Below the pieces are notes generated by a model. It saw only the letters and a list, made by a program, of their open reading frames with translations, had not been told where the DNA came from and searched no databases. The position numbers and the translations under genes were made by a program. 64,000 nucleotides of DNA from positions 1 through 64,000 of the forward strand of contig NZ_BALM01000022.1 of assembly GCF_000614975.1 (NCBI RefSeq), written 5' to 3'. Shown in pieces: positions 27,369-38,865 of the stretch (positions are counted from its first letter, which is position 1; each line of letters begins with the position of its first letter). Origin of the DNA: Shewanella marina JCM 15074. GTDB taxonomy: Bacteria > Pseudomonadota > Gammaproteobacteria > Enterobacterales > Shewanellaceae.

Positions 27369-29036
27369 TTACTCCTGCATTGGCAGATCTAAGCCCTGCT
27401 CCTTGGCACAATTTTTCGCTATCTCATATCCCGCATCGGCATGACGCATCACCCCGGTTGCGGGGTCGTTCCATAATACCCGCGCAACACGTTTAGCCGC
27501 AGCATCACTGCCATCACACACAATCACCACACCTGAATGTTGACTAAAGCCCATGCCGACACCACCACCATGATGGAGCGATACCCAAGTGGCACCACCC
27601 GCCGTATTTAATAGCGCATTCAATAATGGCCAATCGGATACGGCATCGGAACCATCTAACATAGATTCAGTTTCACGATTTGGACTGGCAACAGAGCCTG
27701 AATCTAGATGGTCACGACCAATAACAACTGGAGCTGATAATTCACCACTCTTAACCATCTCATTAAAGGCTAAGGCTAAACGAGCACGGTCTTTCAAACC
27801 CACCCAACAAATACGCGCAGGTAAGCCTTGAAAGGCGATACGTTCACGCGCCATATCCAGCCAATTATGTAGATGGGGGTTATCAGGAATGAGTTCTTTT
27901 ACTTTTTGATCGGTTTTATAGATATCTTCAGGGTCACCCGAAAGCGCGACCCAGCGGAATGGGCCTATGCCCTCACAAAATAGCGGTCTCACATAAGCAG
28001 GCACAAAACCGGGGAAATCAAATGCGTTTTCAACGCCCTCTTCAAGCGCCATCTGCCGAATATTATTACCATAATCGGTTGTTGCAGCACCACGTTGCTG
28101 CATGGTTAACATCGCACGTACTTGCACTGCCATCGACTTTTTAGCCGCAGAGGTAACAGCCGCTTCATCAGTACTACGCATATGAGCGGCATATTCTAAA
28201 CTCCACCCCTGTGGTAAATAACCATTGAGCGGATCATGGGCAGAGGTTTGGTCAGTCACAACATCTGGCGTAATCTCACGCGCCACCAGCTCAGCAAACA
28301 CATCTGCAGCATTACCTAACAAGCCGACTGACACAGGTTTACCATCCTGTTTTGCTTGCTCAATCATTGCCAATGCTTCATCTAGACTAGTGGCTTTTTT
28401 ATCAACATAACGGGTACGTAATCTAAAATCGATACGGGTTTCATCAACTTCACAGGCAATCACAGAAAAGCCAGCCATCGTACCCGCTAATGGCTGCGCA
28501 CCGCCCATGCCACCTAAACCACCAGTTAAAATCCACTTGCCCTTAGCACTACCGGCAAAATGTTGCTTAGCCATCGCCACAAAAGTTTCATAAGTACCTT
28601 GCACAATGCCTTGTGAACCAATATAGATCCAAGACCCTGCAGTCATTTGACCGTACATCGCCAGTCCTAACTTATCGAGTTCATTAAAATGCTCCCAATT
28701 AGCCCAATGCGGTACCAGGTTTGAGTTAGCAATGAGCACTCGCGGTGCATCTGCATGAGTTTTAAACACGCCCACAGGTTTACCAGATTGCACTAACAAG
28801 GTTTCATCGTCTTCTAAGCGCTGTAGCACCTCTATAATTTTGTCATAACATTGCCAATCACGCGCGGCGCGCCCAATACCACCATAGACCACTAAATCCT
28901 CTGGTCGCTCGGCCACATCAGGGTGTAAATTATTCATCAACATCCGCATGGGCGCTTCAGTTAACCAGCTTTTACAACTTAACTGTGAGCCCGTTGGCGC
29001 AATAATGCGGCGACTAGGGTCATGTCTGCTATCCAT
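27369..29036 (-). CDS. hutU: Urocanate hydratase
   Basis: A 555-residue urocanase converting urocanate to imidazolonepropionate with a tightly bound NAD+. Visible blocks are the N-terminal [31 protein letters not shown], the glycine-rich [15 protein letters not shown] in the NAD site, [15 protein letters not shown], and [16 protein letters not shown] near the C-terminus. Length and motifs are normal and the frame is intact. It lies between hutC (38 bases upstream) and hutH. Confidence 0.96.
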   Translation of the reverse strand: MDSRHDPSRRIIAPTGSQLSCKSWLTEAPMRMLMNNLHPDVAERPEDLVVYGGIGRAARDWQCYDKIIEVLQRLEDDETLLVQSGKPVGVFKTHADAPRVLIANSNLVPHWANWEHFNELDKLGLAMYGQMTAGSWIYIGSQGIVQGTYETFVAMAKQHFAGSAKGKWILTGGLGGMGGAQPLAGTMAGFSVIACEVDETRIDFRLRTRYVDKKATSLDEALAMIEQAKQDGKPVSVGLLGNAADVFAELVAREITPDVVTDQTSAHDPLNGYLPQGWSLEYAAHMRSTDEAAVTSAAKKSMAVQVRAMLTMQQRGAATTDYGNNIRQMALEEGVENAFDFPGFVPAYVRPLFCEGIGPFRWVALSGDPEDIYKTDQKVKELIPDNPHLHNWLDMARERIAFQGLPARICWVGLKDRARLALAFNEMVKSGELSAPVVIGRDHLDSGSVASPNRETESMLDGSDAVSDWPLLNALLNTAGGATWVSLHHGGGVGMGFSQHSGVVIVCDGSDAAAKRVARVLWNDPATGVMRHADAGYEIAKNCAKEQGLDLPMQE

Positions 29037-29073
29037 AGTGTGCTTCCTCTTTTTTATAATAATGACAAGGCTG

Positions 29074-29784
29074 TTAGCCCTTAATCGTTAAATGTCCACC
29101 CAACTTGAAACGACTGCCCGGATGAGTCAATTTGGCCACGCTCACCACACCTTGAGTAGACCAAGTGCGGCGTAAAATTTGTAAACAGGGTTCGTTAGCT
29201 TCAATCGCTAAATAGCCACGCATCTTGGCATCAACCATTACCGCCTCAACGGTGTGATGGGCTTCAGTTAATGGCGCAACTAACGATAAATATTCATGGG
29301 GTGTTTGTTGGCTAAAATCTTGTTTAAGGTAATCAGTCGCAATAAATGGATTGACGTAGCGAGCTTCTAATTGCAGTGGGATATTTTGTTCACAGTGCAG
29401 CAGTAATGAATAAAAAACTGAAACCGTTTCAGGTAAAGCCAGTGCTAAAGCCACTTCAGTTGGTGCAGTACAAGTTTCTAGCCTTAACACCTGCACACTA
29501 TAACCATGCCCACGTTGGCGAATTTCATCTGCAATATTGTGAATCGCCAACATTGATGACTGACTTTTAAGTTCAGCAACAAAAGTGCCCAGTCCTTGGC
29601 TCCGCTCTAAAATTCCCTCTTCTGCAAGTTCGGTTAACGCCCTTCTTGCGGTCATTCGACTGCAATTGAATGACTCGGCTAATTGATTCTCTGATGGCAA
29701 CTTGGCAAATTCAGCCCAAATACCAGCATCTATACGTTGCTGAATATGAAGCTTAATTTGCTGATATTTTGCTTTTACCATCAC
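29074..29784 (-). CDS. hutC: HutC, GntR-family repressor of histidine utilisation
   Basis: A 236-residue regulator with an N-terminal winged HTH ([23 protein letters not shown] and [13 protein letters not shown]) and a C-terminal UTRA ligand-binding domain (about 90-230, ending FKLGGHL). HutC proteins bind urocanate and then release their operators. The palindrome at 29858-29873, between this gene and hutI, is the expected site. The repressor therefore probably controls both its own operon (hutC-hutU-hutH) and hutI. Confidence 0.92.
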   Translation of the reverse strand: MMVKAKYQQIKLHIQQRIDAGIWAEFAKLPSENQLAESFNCSRMTARRALTELAEEGILERSQGLGTFVAELKSQSSMLAIHNIADEIRQRGHGYSVQVLRLETCTAPTEVALALALPETVSVFYSLLLHCEQNIPLQLEARYVNPFIATDYLKQDFSQQTPHEYLSLVAPLTEAHHTVEAVMVDAKMRGYLAIEANEPCLQILRRTWSTQGVVSVAKLTHPGSRFKLGGHLTIKG

Positions 29785-29847
29785 CCTATGCCACCCTAAT
29801 TCCAGATTTTAACGCCGTAACACATGATTACTGCTTAAAAATACGGC

Positions 29848-29873
29848 TATAATCCTAACTTGTATATACAAGT
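29848..29873 (+). promoter_or_regulatory. hutI promoter element with HutC operator
   Basis: TATAAT at 29848-29853 is a consensus -10 box for hutI. Five bases downstream is the perfect 16-bp palindrome ACTTGTATATACAAGT (29858-29873), matching the CTTGTA..TACAAG operators of HutC-type GntR repressors. It covers the expected transcription start, so bound repressor would block initiation, and the same site lies upstream of divergent hutC. Confidence 0.75.
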
Positions 29874-29926
29874 AAATACAAGTTGATTTACATTGATAAC
29901 GTTAATTAAACATTTGAGGATTGGTT

Positions 29927-31153
29927 ATGTGCTGGGATCAAGTTTGGATTGAGGTCAATATTGCCACTATGGATAACACCATAGATAACCATTATGGCGC
30001 GATTACTGATGGTGCGATTGCAGTCAAAGATGGCAAAATAGCTTGGATTGGTCCACGGGCAGATCTACCGCAATTCGATCCACTGGATACCCCCGTTTAC
30101 CGCGGTTATGGTGGTTGGATTACCCCAGGTTTAATTGATGCACATACTCACCTTATCTTTGCCGGTAGCCGCGCTAATGAATTTGAACAACGCTTAAATG
30201 GTGTTAGTTATCAAGAAATTGCCGCCGCAGGCGGTGGCATTATTAACACGGTCAATGCCACTAGAGCCGCTACTGCGGGTGAGTTATTTGAGCTTGGTCG
30301 CCGTCGTTTAAATGCATTAGCTAAAGAAGGTGTCACCACGGTTGAAATCAAATCCGGTTATGGTTTATGCCTTGAAGATGAATTGAAGATGCTACGAGTA
30401 GCAAGAGAATTAGGTAAGCATCACCATGTGGATGTTAAAACAACATTTTTAGGTGCTCATGCGTTACCTCCTGAATTTAAAGATGATTGCCAAGCTTATG
30501 TTAATTGCGTCGTCGAGCAGATGCTACCCGCGGTAATTAATGAAAACCTAGCCGACGCAGTTGATGTATTTTGCGAAAATATCGCATTCAATCTTGAGCA
30601 AACCGAACAAATACTCACTGCGGCAAAAGAAGCTGGCTTAGCTATTAAACTGCACGCCGAGCAACTTTCCAATATGGGAGGTTCTACTCTGGCAGCAAAG
30701 ATGGGAGCACTGTCAGTTGATCATATTGAATACCTTAATGAAACAGGTGTTCAAGCCTTAGCTCAAAGTGGTACTTGTGCAACCTTACTGCCGGGGGCAT
30801 TTTATTTCCTACGTGAAACGAAAATGCCGCCAATCGAGCTTTTACGCCAATATAAAGTGCCCATGGTGCTAGCCAGTGATTTTAATCCAGGCTCATCACC
30901 GCTTTGCTCAACTCTACTAATGCTCAACTTAGGTTGCACCTTATTTAGATTAACGCCAGCCGAGGCACTACAAGGAGTGACAGTCAATGCTGCTAAAGCA
31001 CTCGGTATCAGTGATCAAGTTGGTGTACTGAAAACAGGAATGAATGCAGATTTTTGTTTATGGCAAATCGAGTCGCCAGCAGAACTCGCCTATAGCTATG
31101 GTGTTAATCCTTGCAAAGAAGTCGTTAAAACAGGCAAATTAGTGCATCAATAG
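29927..31153 (+). CDS. hutI: Imidazolonepropionase
   Basis: HutI opens the imidazolone ring to give N-formimino-glutamate, the third step of histidine breakdown. About 408 residues of the amidohydrolase superfamily: metal motif HTHLIFAG, GYGLCLEDELKML, KLHAEQLSN, SVDHIEYLNE and the late ASDFNPGSSPLCS aspartate. GAGGA at 29916-29920 sits six bases before ATG 29927, which is preferred over the in-frame TTG at 29921. No hutG or hutF gene follows, so the last step must be encoded elsewhere. Confidence 0.95.
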   Translation: MCWDQVWIEVNIATMDNTIDNHYGAITDGAIAVKDGKIAWIGPRADLPQFDPLDTPVYRGYGGWITPGLIDAHTHLIFAGSRANEFEQRLNGVSYQEIAAAGGGIINTVNATRAATAGELFELGRRRLNALAKEGVTTVEIKSGYGLCLEDELKMLRVARELGKHHHVDVKTTFLGAHALPPEFKDDCQAYVNCVVEQMLPAVINENLADAVDVFCENIAFNLEQTEQILTAAKEAGLAIKLHAEQLSNMGGSTLAAKMGALSVDHIEYLNETGVQALAQSGTCATLLPGAFYFLRETKMPPIELLRQYKVPMVLASDFNPGSSPLCSTLLMLNLGCTLFRLTPAEALQGVTVNAAKALGISDQVGVLKTGMNADFCLWQIESPAELAYSYGVNPCKEVVKTGKLVHQ

Positions 31154-31192
31154 CCCTGATATTCTGTAAACATGGGCAAGATCTAATATTGC

Positions 31193-31226
31193 TGCCGAAA
31201 GGCTAGCCAAGCGCGGCTTTTCGGCA
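31193..31226 (+). terminator. Possible stem-loop after hutI
   Basis: TGCCGAAA and TTTCGGCA form the arms of an imperfect hairpin 40 bases after hutI. No clear T run follows, so the terminator call is tentative. Confidence 0.35.
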
Positions 31227-31275
31227 TAGCATTGAGATCGGATAATTATTATATATGTTGCGGAGTCTTCATCTT

Positions 31276-31956
31276 ATGAGTATCAGAGCCATTGTTGTTG
31301 ATACAGCAGGAACAACTACCGATTTAGCCTTTATTCATCAGGTGCTCTTTCCTTATTCAGCTAAATCATTGCCTGATTTTATTATGCAAAATCAGCATAG
31401 TGTACTGGTTGATAACTGTATTAGTGATGTAAGAGATATCGCCCTAGAGCCTGATGCCTCAATTGAGCGTGTGATTGAGATTCTACAGCAGTGGATCAGT
31501 GAAGATCGTAAAGCAACACCATTAAAAACCTTGCAAGGATTAATCTGGAAGCAAGGTTATGCGGCTGGCGAATTTACCGGCCATATCTACCCAGACTTCA
31601 TTGAAGCAATCAAACGCTATCGCGCCCAAGGCATTCGAGTTTATAGCTTCTCTTCTGGTTCAGCCGAAGCACAATCAATGCTATTTGGTCACAGTGATGG
31701 CGGCGACTTAAATCCACTATTTAATGGCCATTTTGATACCCGAACAGGTAGTAAACTGGATCGACAAGCTTATTCAAATATCTGTAATACCATCAGCTTA
31801 ACACCGCGTCAGATTCTATTTGTGTCTGATTTAGCCGATGAGCTAAAAGCGGCTCAAGCAGCAGGCTTGATAACCAAACAAATGGTACGCAGCCCTGATG
31901 TCATCAAAGGGAATTTTGAACAAGTCACTAGCTTTGATGAGATTCAGTTCGAATAA
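31276..31956 (+). CDS. mtnC: Enolase-phosphatase E1 (acireductone synthase)
   Basis: A 226-residue HAD-family enzyme of the methionine salvage pathway, converting diketo-methylthiopentyl-phosphate to acireductone. HAD motif [12 protein letters not shown] opens the protein. [25 protein letters not shown] holds motif II, and [14 protein letters not shown] holds the acidic motif. The start at 31276 (MSIRAIVV) follows CGGAG and matches the family better than the ATG at 31255. No other salvage gene is adjacent. A stem-loop terminator lies at 31975-31998. Confidence 0.93.
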   Translation: MSIRAIVVDTAGTTTDLAFIHQVLFPYSAKSLPDFIMQNQHSVLVDNCISDVRDIALEPDASIERVIEILQQWISEDRKATPLKTLQGLIWKQGYAAGEFTGHIYPDFIEAIKRYRAQGIRVYSFSSGSAEAQSMLFGHSDGGDLNPLFNGHFDTRTGSKLDRQAYSNICNTISLTPRQILFVSDLADELKAAQAAGLITKQMVRSPDVIKGNFEQVTSFDEIQFE

Positions 31957-31974
31957 CCTTAAGTCATTCAAGAC

Positions 31975-31998
31975 AAAGCCCGCTATACGCGGGCTTTA
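31975..31998 (+). terminator. Terminator after mtnC
   Basis: AAAGCCCGC, loop TATAC, GCGGGCTTT followed by ATTGTTT. It overlaps the last codons and stop of the convergent thioesterase gene (31983). Confidence 0.75.
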
Positions 31999-32384
31999 TT
32001 GTTTAATAACGCTGATTTTATTTGCTCGCTAATTGGCTGGCTACGCTCAGTTTGATAATCATAATGCACCATCGCTGTGGTCGCCTCCGCCGTTAACTTA
32101 TCTCCTTGCCAACAGCATTGTTTAACATCAAAGCTACTATTACCAATCCGAATCACTTCAGTCGTAATCGTTACATCTTGGCCAAAAAATGTCGGCGCTT
32201 TATAGGCAATAGTGAAACCCGCCACAATCAAATTCCATTCACTTAATGCCAGTGATGGATTAAATATTTTAAAAATAGGCTCTCTACCTGCCTCAAACCA
32301 AATAGGGATCACCGTATTATTAATATGGCCTAAACCATCCGTTTCATTAAATCTTGGGCTTAACTCTAGACTAAAGTGTGCCAT
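31983..32384 (-). CDS. 4HBT hotdog-fold acyl-CoA thioesterase
   Basis: A 133-residue single hotdog domain of the 4-hydroxybenzoyl-CoA thioesterase / YbgC type. The catalytic-type stretch RFNETDGLGHINNTVIPIWFE has the Asp-x(3)-x-H-N arrangement of the family. The beta-sheet strands FGQDVTITTEVIRIG, SFDVKQCCW and TTAMVHYDY follow. Substrate unknown. It is transcribed away from the acyl-CoA synthetase terminator, so the two are not co-transcribed. Confidence 0.8.
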   Translation of the reverse strand: MAHFSLELSPRFNETDGLGHINNTVIPIWFEAGREPIFKIFNPSLALSEWNLIVAGFTIAYKAPTFFGQDVTITTEVIRIGNSSFDVKQCCWQGDKLTAEATTAMVHYDYQTERSQPISEQIKSALLNNKARV

Positions 32385-32450
32385 TAAATGTCCTTATCAA
32401 TATTGTTACTACAATCGAGATTATCATTTTCTGACTTATTTAATCATACA

Positions 32451-32474
32451 AAAAAGGACGCTAATGCGTCCTTT
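32451..32474 (-). terminator. Terminator of the acyl-CoA synthetase gene
   Basis: AAAGGACGC, loop TAAT, GCGTCCTTT. On the minus strand a TTTTTT run follows, 18 bases past the stop. Confidence 0.85.
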
Positions 32475-32491
32475 AGATATTTGTTTTACTA

Positions 32492-34287
32492 CTACTTACT
32501 ATACATCGCCTTAATTTCGCGCGCATATTTGTGATAAATCATCTTACGGCGTAATTTCATGGTCGGTGTAATTAACCCAGATTCCATTGAAAATGCTTCA
32601 GGTAATAGGGTGAACTTTTTGATTTTCTCAAATCCCGCCAGTTCTTTTTGTAAGTGCTTTAAACGCTGTTCAAAATGTTCTACCACATGACTATGACGCA
32701 ACAAATCCATTGGCGACTCATAACTTAAGCCTTTATCTTTAGCCCAAGACTCAAGTGCAGAAAATGCAGGTACAATCAGTGCCGTCACATAGTTACGGGC
32801 GTCAGCAACAATCGCCACCTGCTCAATGAACGGGCAGCAGCCAACCTTACCTTCAACCCGTTGCGGCGCAATATACTTGCCGTTTGAGGTCTTCATTAAT
32901 TCTTTAATACGATCGGTTATATAGAGATTACCTTGCGCATCAAAACGCCCTGCATCGCCGGTTTTTAACCAACCATCTTCAAAAGCTTCAGCCGTTTCTT
33001 GCGGGCGGTTATAGTAACCACGCATCACGATATCACCACGAACTAAGATTTCATTGTCTTGACCAATCTTAATCTCAACATCTGGCAATGCTTGCCCATT
33101 AGAACCTGTAACGCGATTTGCTAAAGTATTGCAAGTCACAGTTGCTGTGGTCTCAGTCATACCATAGCCGCATAGCACTGGTAGATTAATACTATGGAAA
33201 AATGCCGCTACGTCAGCATCTAACGCCGCGCCACCGCAAGGCATAAATTTAAAACGGCCACCAAGTACGTTACGTAACTTGCTAAATACCAATTTGTCAG
33301 CCAATAGCCACTGCAATTTCAACGCTGTCGAACCTTGCTCTCGGCCTTGATTCACTTCAAATTGGCGTTGACCCACATTAATCGCCCACGCAAATAGTTT
33401 TTGGCGCATCGCAGGTGATTTACTCACTTTATCTTGAACTGCGCTATACACTTTCTCTAAAAATCTTGGAACCACACACATAGTATGTGGCTTAACCGCT
33501 AAAATCGCCTCTTTTGCCATCATGGTGTCTTGCAAATACACATTGCGACCACCACGGCATAATACGTAGAAGCTCCAACCACGCTCAAAAACGTGACTTA
33601 GCGGTAAAAATGCCAGTGATACATCACCAGGTTCAAAGGCAAGTTTTTGATCATGTTGGCGTACTGTTGAAGCGACATTACGGTAATCCAACATCACCCC
33701 TTTAGGGTCACCAGTCGTACCTGAGGTGTATATCAAGGTTAATAAGTCATCTAAGTCGGTATCTTGTAAACGCTGTTGTAATTCAGCTTCTACCGCAGGG
33801 CTAACCTCACTTGAAAGTAAGGTATCAAGATGACGATGATTAATGTCATTGGTTAATTTTACAGAAGCATCGAATGCAATAACATGCTGCACTGTATTGC
33901 AGTCTTTTAATGCTGCACAAGCTAAATCATACTGGGCTTGATCACCCACAAATACCAATTTTGCTTGGGCATCATTAATAATATAAGCCGCTTGTTCAGC
34001 AGTACTGGTTGGGTAAATAGGTACCACAACAGAACGAGCTTTTAAGCTACCAACGTCGGCACAAGTCCATTGTGGGCAGTTTTGAGATAAAATAACAACG
34101 CGATCTTGTACAGCGATATCGTATTGAATCAGCAGCTGAGCAATCTTATCACTGATGCGATCAAACTCGCTCCAGCTGACATGTTGCCATGCGCTGCCAT
34201 TGCATAGCCTTCAAGTGCAACTGCATTTTTCAATGTCTGACATTGTTGCTTGAGAAGACGAATAACATGATATTGTTCAAGTGACAT
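32492..34287 (-). CDS. Long-chain acyl-CoA synthetase (frameshifted)
   Basis: AMP-forming fatty-acid CoA ligase of the FAA1 type, about 598 residues after repair. The AMP-binding signature LLTLIYTSGTTGDPKGVML is near residue 180. FLPLSHVFERGWSF, CGYGMTETTATVT and the hinge region WLKTGDAGRFDAQGNLYITD follow. The ATG at 34287 opens MSLEQYHVIRLLKQQC. This frame breaks at about 34200, where restoring one T (AAA on the coding strand) gives EGYANGSAWQHVSWSEF, RISDKIAQLLIQYD and then the rest. It activates fatty acids for degradation or lipid synthesis. Stands alone with its own terminator. Confidence 0.9.
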
Positions 34288-34632
34288 TCATTAATCCTAT
34301 ATTTAAGCTTACAAGTGTTCCGCTTTTCATAATCATTCTACTGCAAGCTCACCTAAACACTAACGATATTTACTAAAATTATGGTGAAAATCACAATTAC
34401 ACTGCTCCGATCTGTTGATAAAATCACACTGCAAAATAGCCTTATTTCATTTATATTTCATAAACATAATAGACAATAGATTGCCTCAATCGGACACTTA
34501 ATGGTTTACAAACTGATACACTTTAAAACTAAAAATTGTACAAACTTCAAACACCTATATTGACTAACAGCACCGCTAGGGTTAGCGTTGTAAAAATAAT
34601 GTTAAGTGATTTCTTAATGGAAGGTTATCACA
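34288..34632. other. Divergent promoter region, 345 bases, no gene
   Basis: AT-rich region between the acyl-CoA synthetase and the peptidase gene; both promoters must be here. A small hairpin CGCTA-GGGT-TAGCG lies near 34575. I see no open frame worth calling and no operator that I recognise. Confidence 0.6.
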
Positions 34633-36114
34633 ATGCTCATACATGCTAAATGGCCAAAATTCGCCCTTCAAAACATGACTCGAAAATCGCATTTTATTCT
34701 TTTATTCACCTCTTTAGTGAGCTTCAGCGCCAGTAGCATGGCGGCAAGTACAGCCTGTTATCTCAAAGGCGTAGCCGATCAATTACAATGTGGCAGTGTC
34801 AGTGTGTCTGAAAACTATCAACAACCTAATGGCAAAAAAATTGATATTCATTACGCCATTTTACCGGCAACTAAAGCCACTCACCCACAACAAGCATTAC
34901 TTGCTATAGCAGGCGGTCCAGGACAATCCGCGTTAGAATTAGCGCAAGCATTTAATACAACCTTTAGTAAAGTCAGACAAACGCGCGATATATTACTCAT
35001 CGATCAACGAGGGACTGGGCGTTCAAATAAACTCGATTGCGAAGAGATCAGCAAGCCATTGTCATTTAATGACGAACAACTTGATATTACCGAGTCGACT
35101 CAGACTTGTTTGGCTAATATTGATGCAGATATAAGCCAATATGCCAGTCAAACTGCAGTAAAAGATCTTGAGGCAGTGCGGCTGCAATTGGGCTATCAAA
35201 AACTGCATATTTACGGTATTTCTTATGGTACTAGGATGGCGCAGCTATATATGCGTGATTATCCGCAAGCCGTTGCAACCGTAACATTAGATGGCGTTGT
35301 GCCTATGCAGCAAAATGTGCTGGCAATCAGTGATGCCGTTGCTCGCAGCTTTAATTTATTAGTCGAAGAGTGTCAGCAATCACCGAGTTGTCATGCGCAA
35401 TTCCCCCATTTACTTGATGATTTTATGAAGCTGGACCAACAGTTAGCACAGCAGCCTATTATCGAGAATATTAGTGACCCTCTCACAGCTCAACAAACTC
35501 AATTGACCTTAACTCGCGCAAAATTTAATGGCGCGATCCGAATGGCGTTATATATGCCAAGTATCCGTAGCTTAATTCCGCTTGCGATTCATCAAGCTGC
35601 TAACGGCAATTACCAACCATTATTAGGTTTGTATGCCATTACATTGCGCGGAGATGGCTCAATGGCAATGGGCATGCATGCTGCGGTGATTTGTAGTGAA
35701 GATTGGCCGAGGTTAACTCAAGCAGAACGCATACAACTCAATAGTACCTATATGGGTCAAGAGATGTTGACTACGTTTGATATCTCTTGCCCCCTTTTGA
35801 ATGTTACGCCGACAGATATCTCAACCCCAGTTAAGAGCGCATTACCCGTTTTATTGCTCTCTGGTGAGTTAGATCCGGCAACACCACCAAGCTGGGCAGA
35901 ATTAGCCAAAGTTGACATGAGCAACGCCACCCATTTAATCGCACCGCATGCGACTCACGGCGTCGCGCAACAGTCTTGTGCTAACAGTTTAATTGCGAAA
36001 TTTATTGATGCTGGCAACATGCAAGATATCGATACTAGCTGCCTTGATAAAGATGTATCTCGCAGTTTTTATTTAAATGCCAATGGCGTAGCCACGATTA
36101 AAAATAAGGATTAG
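34633..36114 (+). CDS. Secreted alpha/beta hydrolase, TAP-type peptidase
   Basis: A 493-residue protein of the proline iminopeptidase / tripeptidyl aminopeptidase group. A signal peptide (core FILLFTSLVSFSASSMAAS) suggests periplasmic or extracellular action. IAGGPGQSALEL is the oxyanion loop, LIDQRGTGRSNKLDC follows, and the nucleophile elbow is GISYG (Ser). The C-terminal TAP-like domain carries LLSGELDPATPP and HATHGVAQQSC with the Asp and His of the triad. GGAAGG seven bases before ATG 34633 supports this start. It precedes the ABC transporter genes by two bases, forming an operon with them. Confidence 0.85.
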   Translation: MLIHAKWPKFALQNMTRKSHFILLFTSLVSFSASSMAASTACYLKGVADQLQCGSVSVSENYQQPNGKKIDIHYAILPATKATHPQQALLAIAGGPGQSALELAQAFNTTFSKVRQTRDILLIDQRGTGRSNKLDCEEISKPLSFNDEQLDITESTQTCLANIDADISQYASQTAVKDLEAVRLQLGYQKLHIYGISYGTRMAQLYMRDYPQAVATVTLDGVVPMQQNVLAISDAVARSFNLLVEECQQSPSCHAQFPHLLDDFMKLDQQLAQQPIIENISDPLTAQQTQLTLTRAKFNGAIRMALYMPSIRSLIPLAIHQAANGNYQPLLGLYAITLRGDGSMAMGMHAAVICSEDWPRLTQAERIQLNSTYMGQEMLTTFDISCPLLNVTPTDISTPVKSALPVLLLSGELDPATPPSWAELAKVDMSNATHLIAPHATHGVAQQSCANSLIAKFIDAGNMQDIDTSCLDKDVSRSFYLNANGVATIKNKD

Positions 36115-36116
36115 CC

Positions 36117-36851
36117 ATGCTTGAAGTCAAAAATTTAGCGAAACGCATTGGTGAGGTACAAGCGCTCGACAATCTGAGTTTTAGTGCTCAAGATGGTCAT
36201 ATTACGGGCTTATTAGGTCCAAATGGCGCAGGTAAAACCACCTGCCTGCGAACCTTATTTGGCTTATTGACACCTGACAGTGGTCAGGCTGAAATTGATG
36301 GTATTGATATTGCCCTAGATCCTATTGCAGCTAAACAACAGCTTGGATTATTTCCTGATCCTTTTGGTTTGTATGAACGCCTCACACCTCGGGAATATAT
36401 TAGCTACTTTGCCAGCCTAAATGGATTGAGTAATACTCAGGCAGACCAAGCAACTCAAGCCGTTATTGATAAACTTATGCTCAAAGATATTGCCGATAGG
36501 CGCTGCAAAGGTTTCTCACAAGGGCAAAGAATGAAAACCGCGTTAGCACAAGCTATCGTGCATAACCCTCGCAATATTGTATTAGATGAGCCGACCCGAG
36601 GCTTAGATGTCATGAGTACTAGAGTGCTACGAGGCATGCTCAGTGATCTGCGCGACCAAGGTCATTGCGTTTTATTCTCTAGCCATGTGATGCAAGAGGT
36701 CGCTTCATTATGTGATCATGTCATCGTCATGGCCAAGGGTAAAGTTGTCGCTACAGGCAGTCCTGATGAATTATGCCAACAGGCTGGTCAAACATCACTA
36801 GAAGAAGCATTTATTACGCTAATTGGTACAGATGAAGGAATCGCAGCATGA
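36117..36851 (+). CDS. ABC transporter ATPase, NatA type
   Basis: A 244-residue ATPase. Walker A GLLGPNGAGKTTCLRTLF, signature FSQGQRMKTALAQAI, Walker B NIVLDEPTRGLDV and the H-loop LFSSHVMQEV are all intact. It pairs with the following permease in the style of NatAB sodium exporters, whose ATPases it resembles. It begins two bases after the peptidase gene and overlaps the permease gene by four bases, so the three are co-transcribed. Substrate not proven; sodium or a peptide-like compound are both possible. Confidence 0.85.
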   Translation: MLEVKNLAKRIGEVQALDNLSFSAQDGHITGLLGPNGAGKTTCLRTLFGLLTPDSGQAEIDGIDIALDPIAAKQQLGLFPDPFGLYERLTPREYISYFASLNGLSNTQADQATQAVIDKLMLKDIADRRCKGFSQGQRMKTALAQAIVHNPRNIVLDEPTRGLDVMSTRVLRGMLSDLRDQGHCVLFSSHVMQEVASLCDHVIVMAKGKVVATGSPDELCQQAGQTSLEEAFITLIGTDEGIAA

Positions 36852-37990
36852 TGCATGTACTGGCGAATATGATCAAAAAAGAGCTTAAAGATGCCAGCAG
36901 AGATAAGCGTTCAGTGATGGCCGGGTTGTATTACGCACTAGGCACACCGATTGTCATGTGCTTATTATTTATGGTGCTTATTAAACAGTTATCGAGCCCT
37001 GAGCAATTACTAATTTCTATTGAAAATAGCCAAGCTGCACCGGATTTAGTGCGCTATTTAAGTACCGCTGAAATTAATCACGCTGACAGTGATAATAGCG
37101 AACTCAAACAAATCACTATCATCATTGATAAAGATTATAACAGCCACATTAGCCAAGGCATGCCTGCGACGATAACGCTAATTGCCGATAATTCAAATGA
37201 TAAACTACAAAGCTCAATTAGACGTATTGAACGAGCCTTGCAAGCATACAGTAGTGACATTGCCAGTTTACGCTTAATAGCAAGGGGAATAGATCCTCGT
37301 GTAGTGAGTCCAATTCAAGTACAAGTACAAGATCAAGCCACGGTAGATTCTAAAGGCGGCATGATTATTGGCTTAGCCATTTTCACTATGATCTATTCAG
37401 TATTTATTTCAGGGATGAACCTTGCCATTGATACCAGTGCCGGCGAAAGAGAGCGTAACTCTCTCACCTTGTTACTGAGTCATCCTATCAGTACTTGGCA
37501 AATTGTATTATCGAAAGTGATTACCGTTACCCTATTTGCCATGGCAGGCTTATTACTGATCCTGCTTGTTTCAAAATTTGCTTATGCTTTAGTACCTTGG
37601 CAAGAACTAGGATTTAGCGTCAATATCAGTTTACCTTTTATATTATTAATGCTGCTGATTGGCTTTCCCGTTGCCCTGCTAGCATCAAGCTTGCAGTTGT
37701 TTGTCTCGTTTCTCGCAAAGAGCTTTAAAGAAGCGCAATCATATCTCACTATGGTACTGATTGTGCCCATGGCAATTTCTATGATGTCGAGCTACAACAT
37801 CGCCCCTAAAGTGCTTGAGTGGGTGCCGGTATCGGGCCAACAGCAGGCATTAATGGCATTTGTAAAAGGCCATGATATTGGTCTTACTCAACTGGCATTA
37901 TCGTCATCCTTAACCTTAATTATCGCCATTGTATTAATTTATGGGATGCAAAAAATGCTAAAAAGCGAGAAGGTTATTTTTGGTTTATAG
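36848..37990 (+). CDS. ABC transporter permease, NatB type
   Basis: A 380-residue ABC-2 permease. One N-terminal helix (PIVMCLLFMVLI) is followed by a periplasmic domain of about 140 residues, then five or six C-terminal helices. The conserved STSAGERERNSLTLLLSHP-like stretch (DTSAGERERNSLTLLLSHP) is typical of NatB-like permeases. Its ATPase partner is directly upstream. The operon with a secreted peptidase suggests envelope stress or antimicrobial-peptide defence as an alternative to Na+ export (inference). Confidence 0.82.
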   Translation: MMHVLANMIKKELKDASRDKRSVMAGLYYALGTPIVMCLLFMVLIKQLSSPEQLLISIENSQAAPDLVRYLSTAEINHADSDNSELKQITIIIDKDYNSHISQGMPATITLIADNSNDKLQSSIRRIERALQAYSSDIASLRLIARGIDPRVVSPIQVQVQDQATVDSKGGMIIGLAIFTMIYSVFISGMNLAIDTSAGERERNSLTLLLSHPISTWQIVLSKVITVTLFAMAGLLLILLVSKFAYALVPWQELGFSVNISLPFILLMLLIGFPVALLASSLQLFVSFLAKSFKEAQSYLTMVLIVPMAISMMSSYNIAPKVLEWVPVSGQQQALMAFVKGHDIGLTQLALSSSLTLIIAIVLIYGMQKMLKSEKVIFGL

Positions 37991-38005
37991 CATGCTTATA
38001 AATAG

Positions 38006-38034
38006 CAAAAAGCCGCAATCATGCGGCTTTTTTA
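38006..38034. terminator. Bidirectional terminator between the ABC permease gene and coaD
   Basis: AAAAGCCGC, loop AATCAT, GCGGCTTTT with T tract; on the reverse strand a TTTTT run also follows. Shared by convergent genes. Confidence 0.85.
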
Positions 38035-38049
38035 TTAAAGTAGACAGCG

Positions 38050-38865
<816 letters not shown>

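Noticed and set aside
31975..31998. Hairpin in the thioesterase 3' end as a protein-coding signal
   Set aside because: It is better explained as the mtnC terminator, with the thioesterase stop inside it by overlap.
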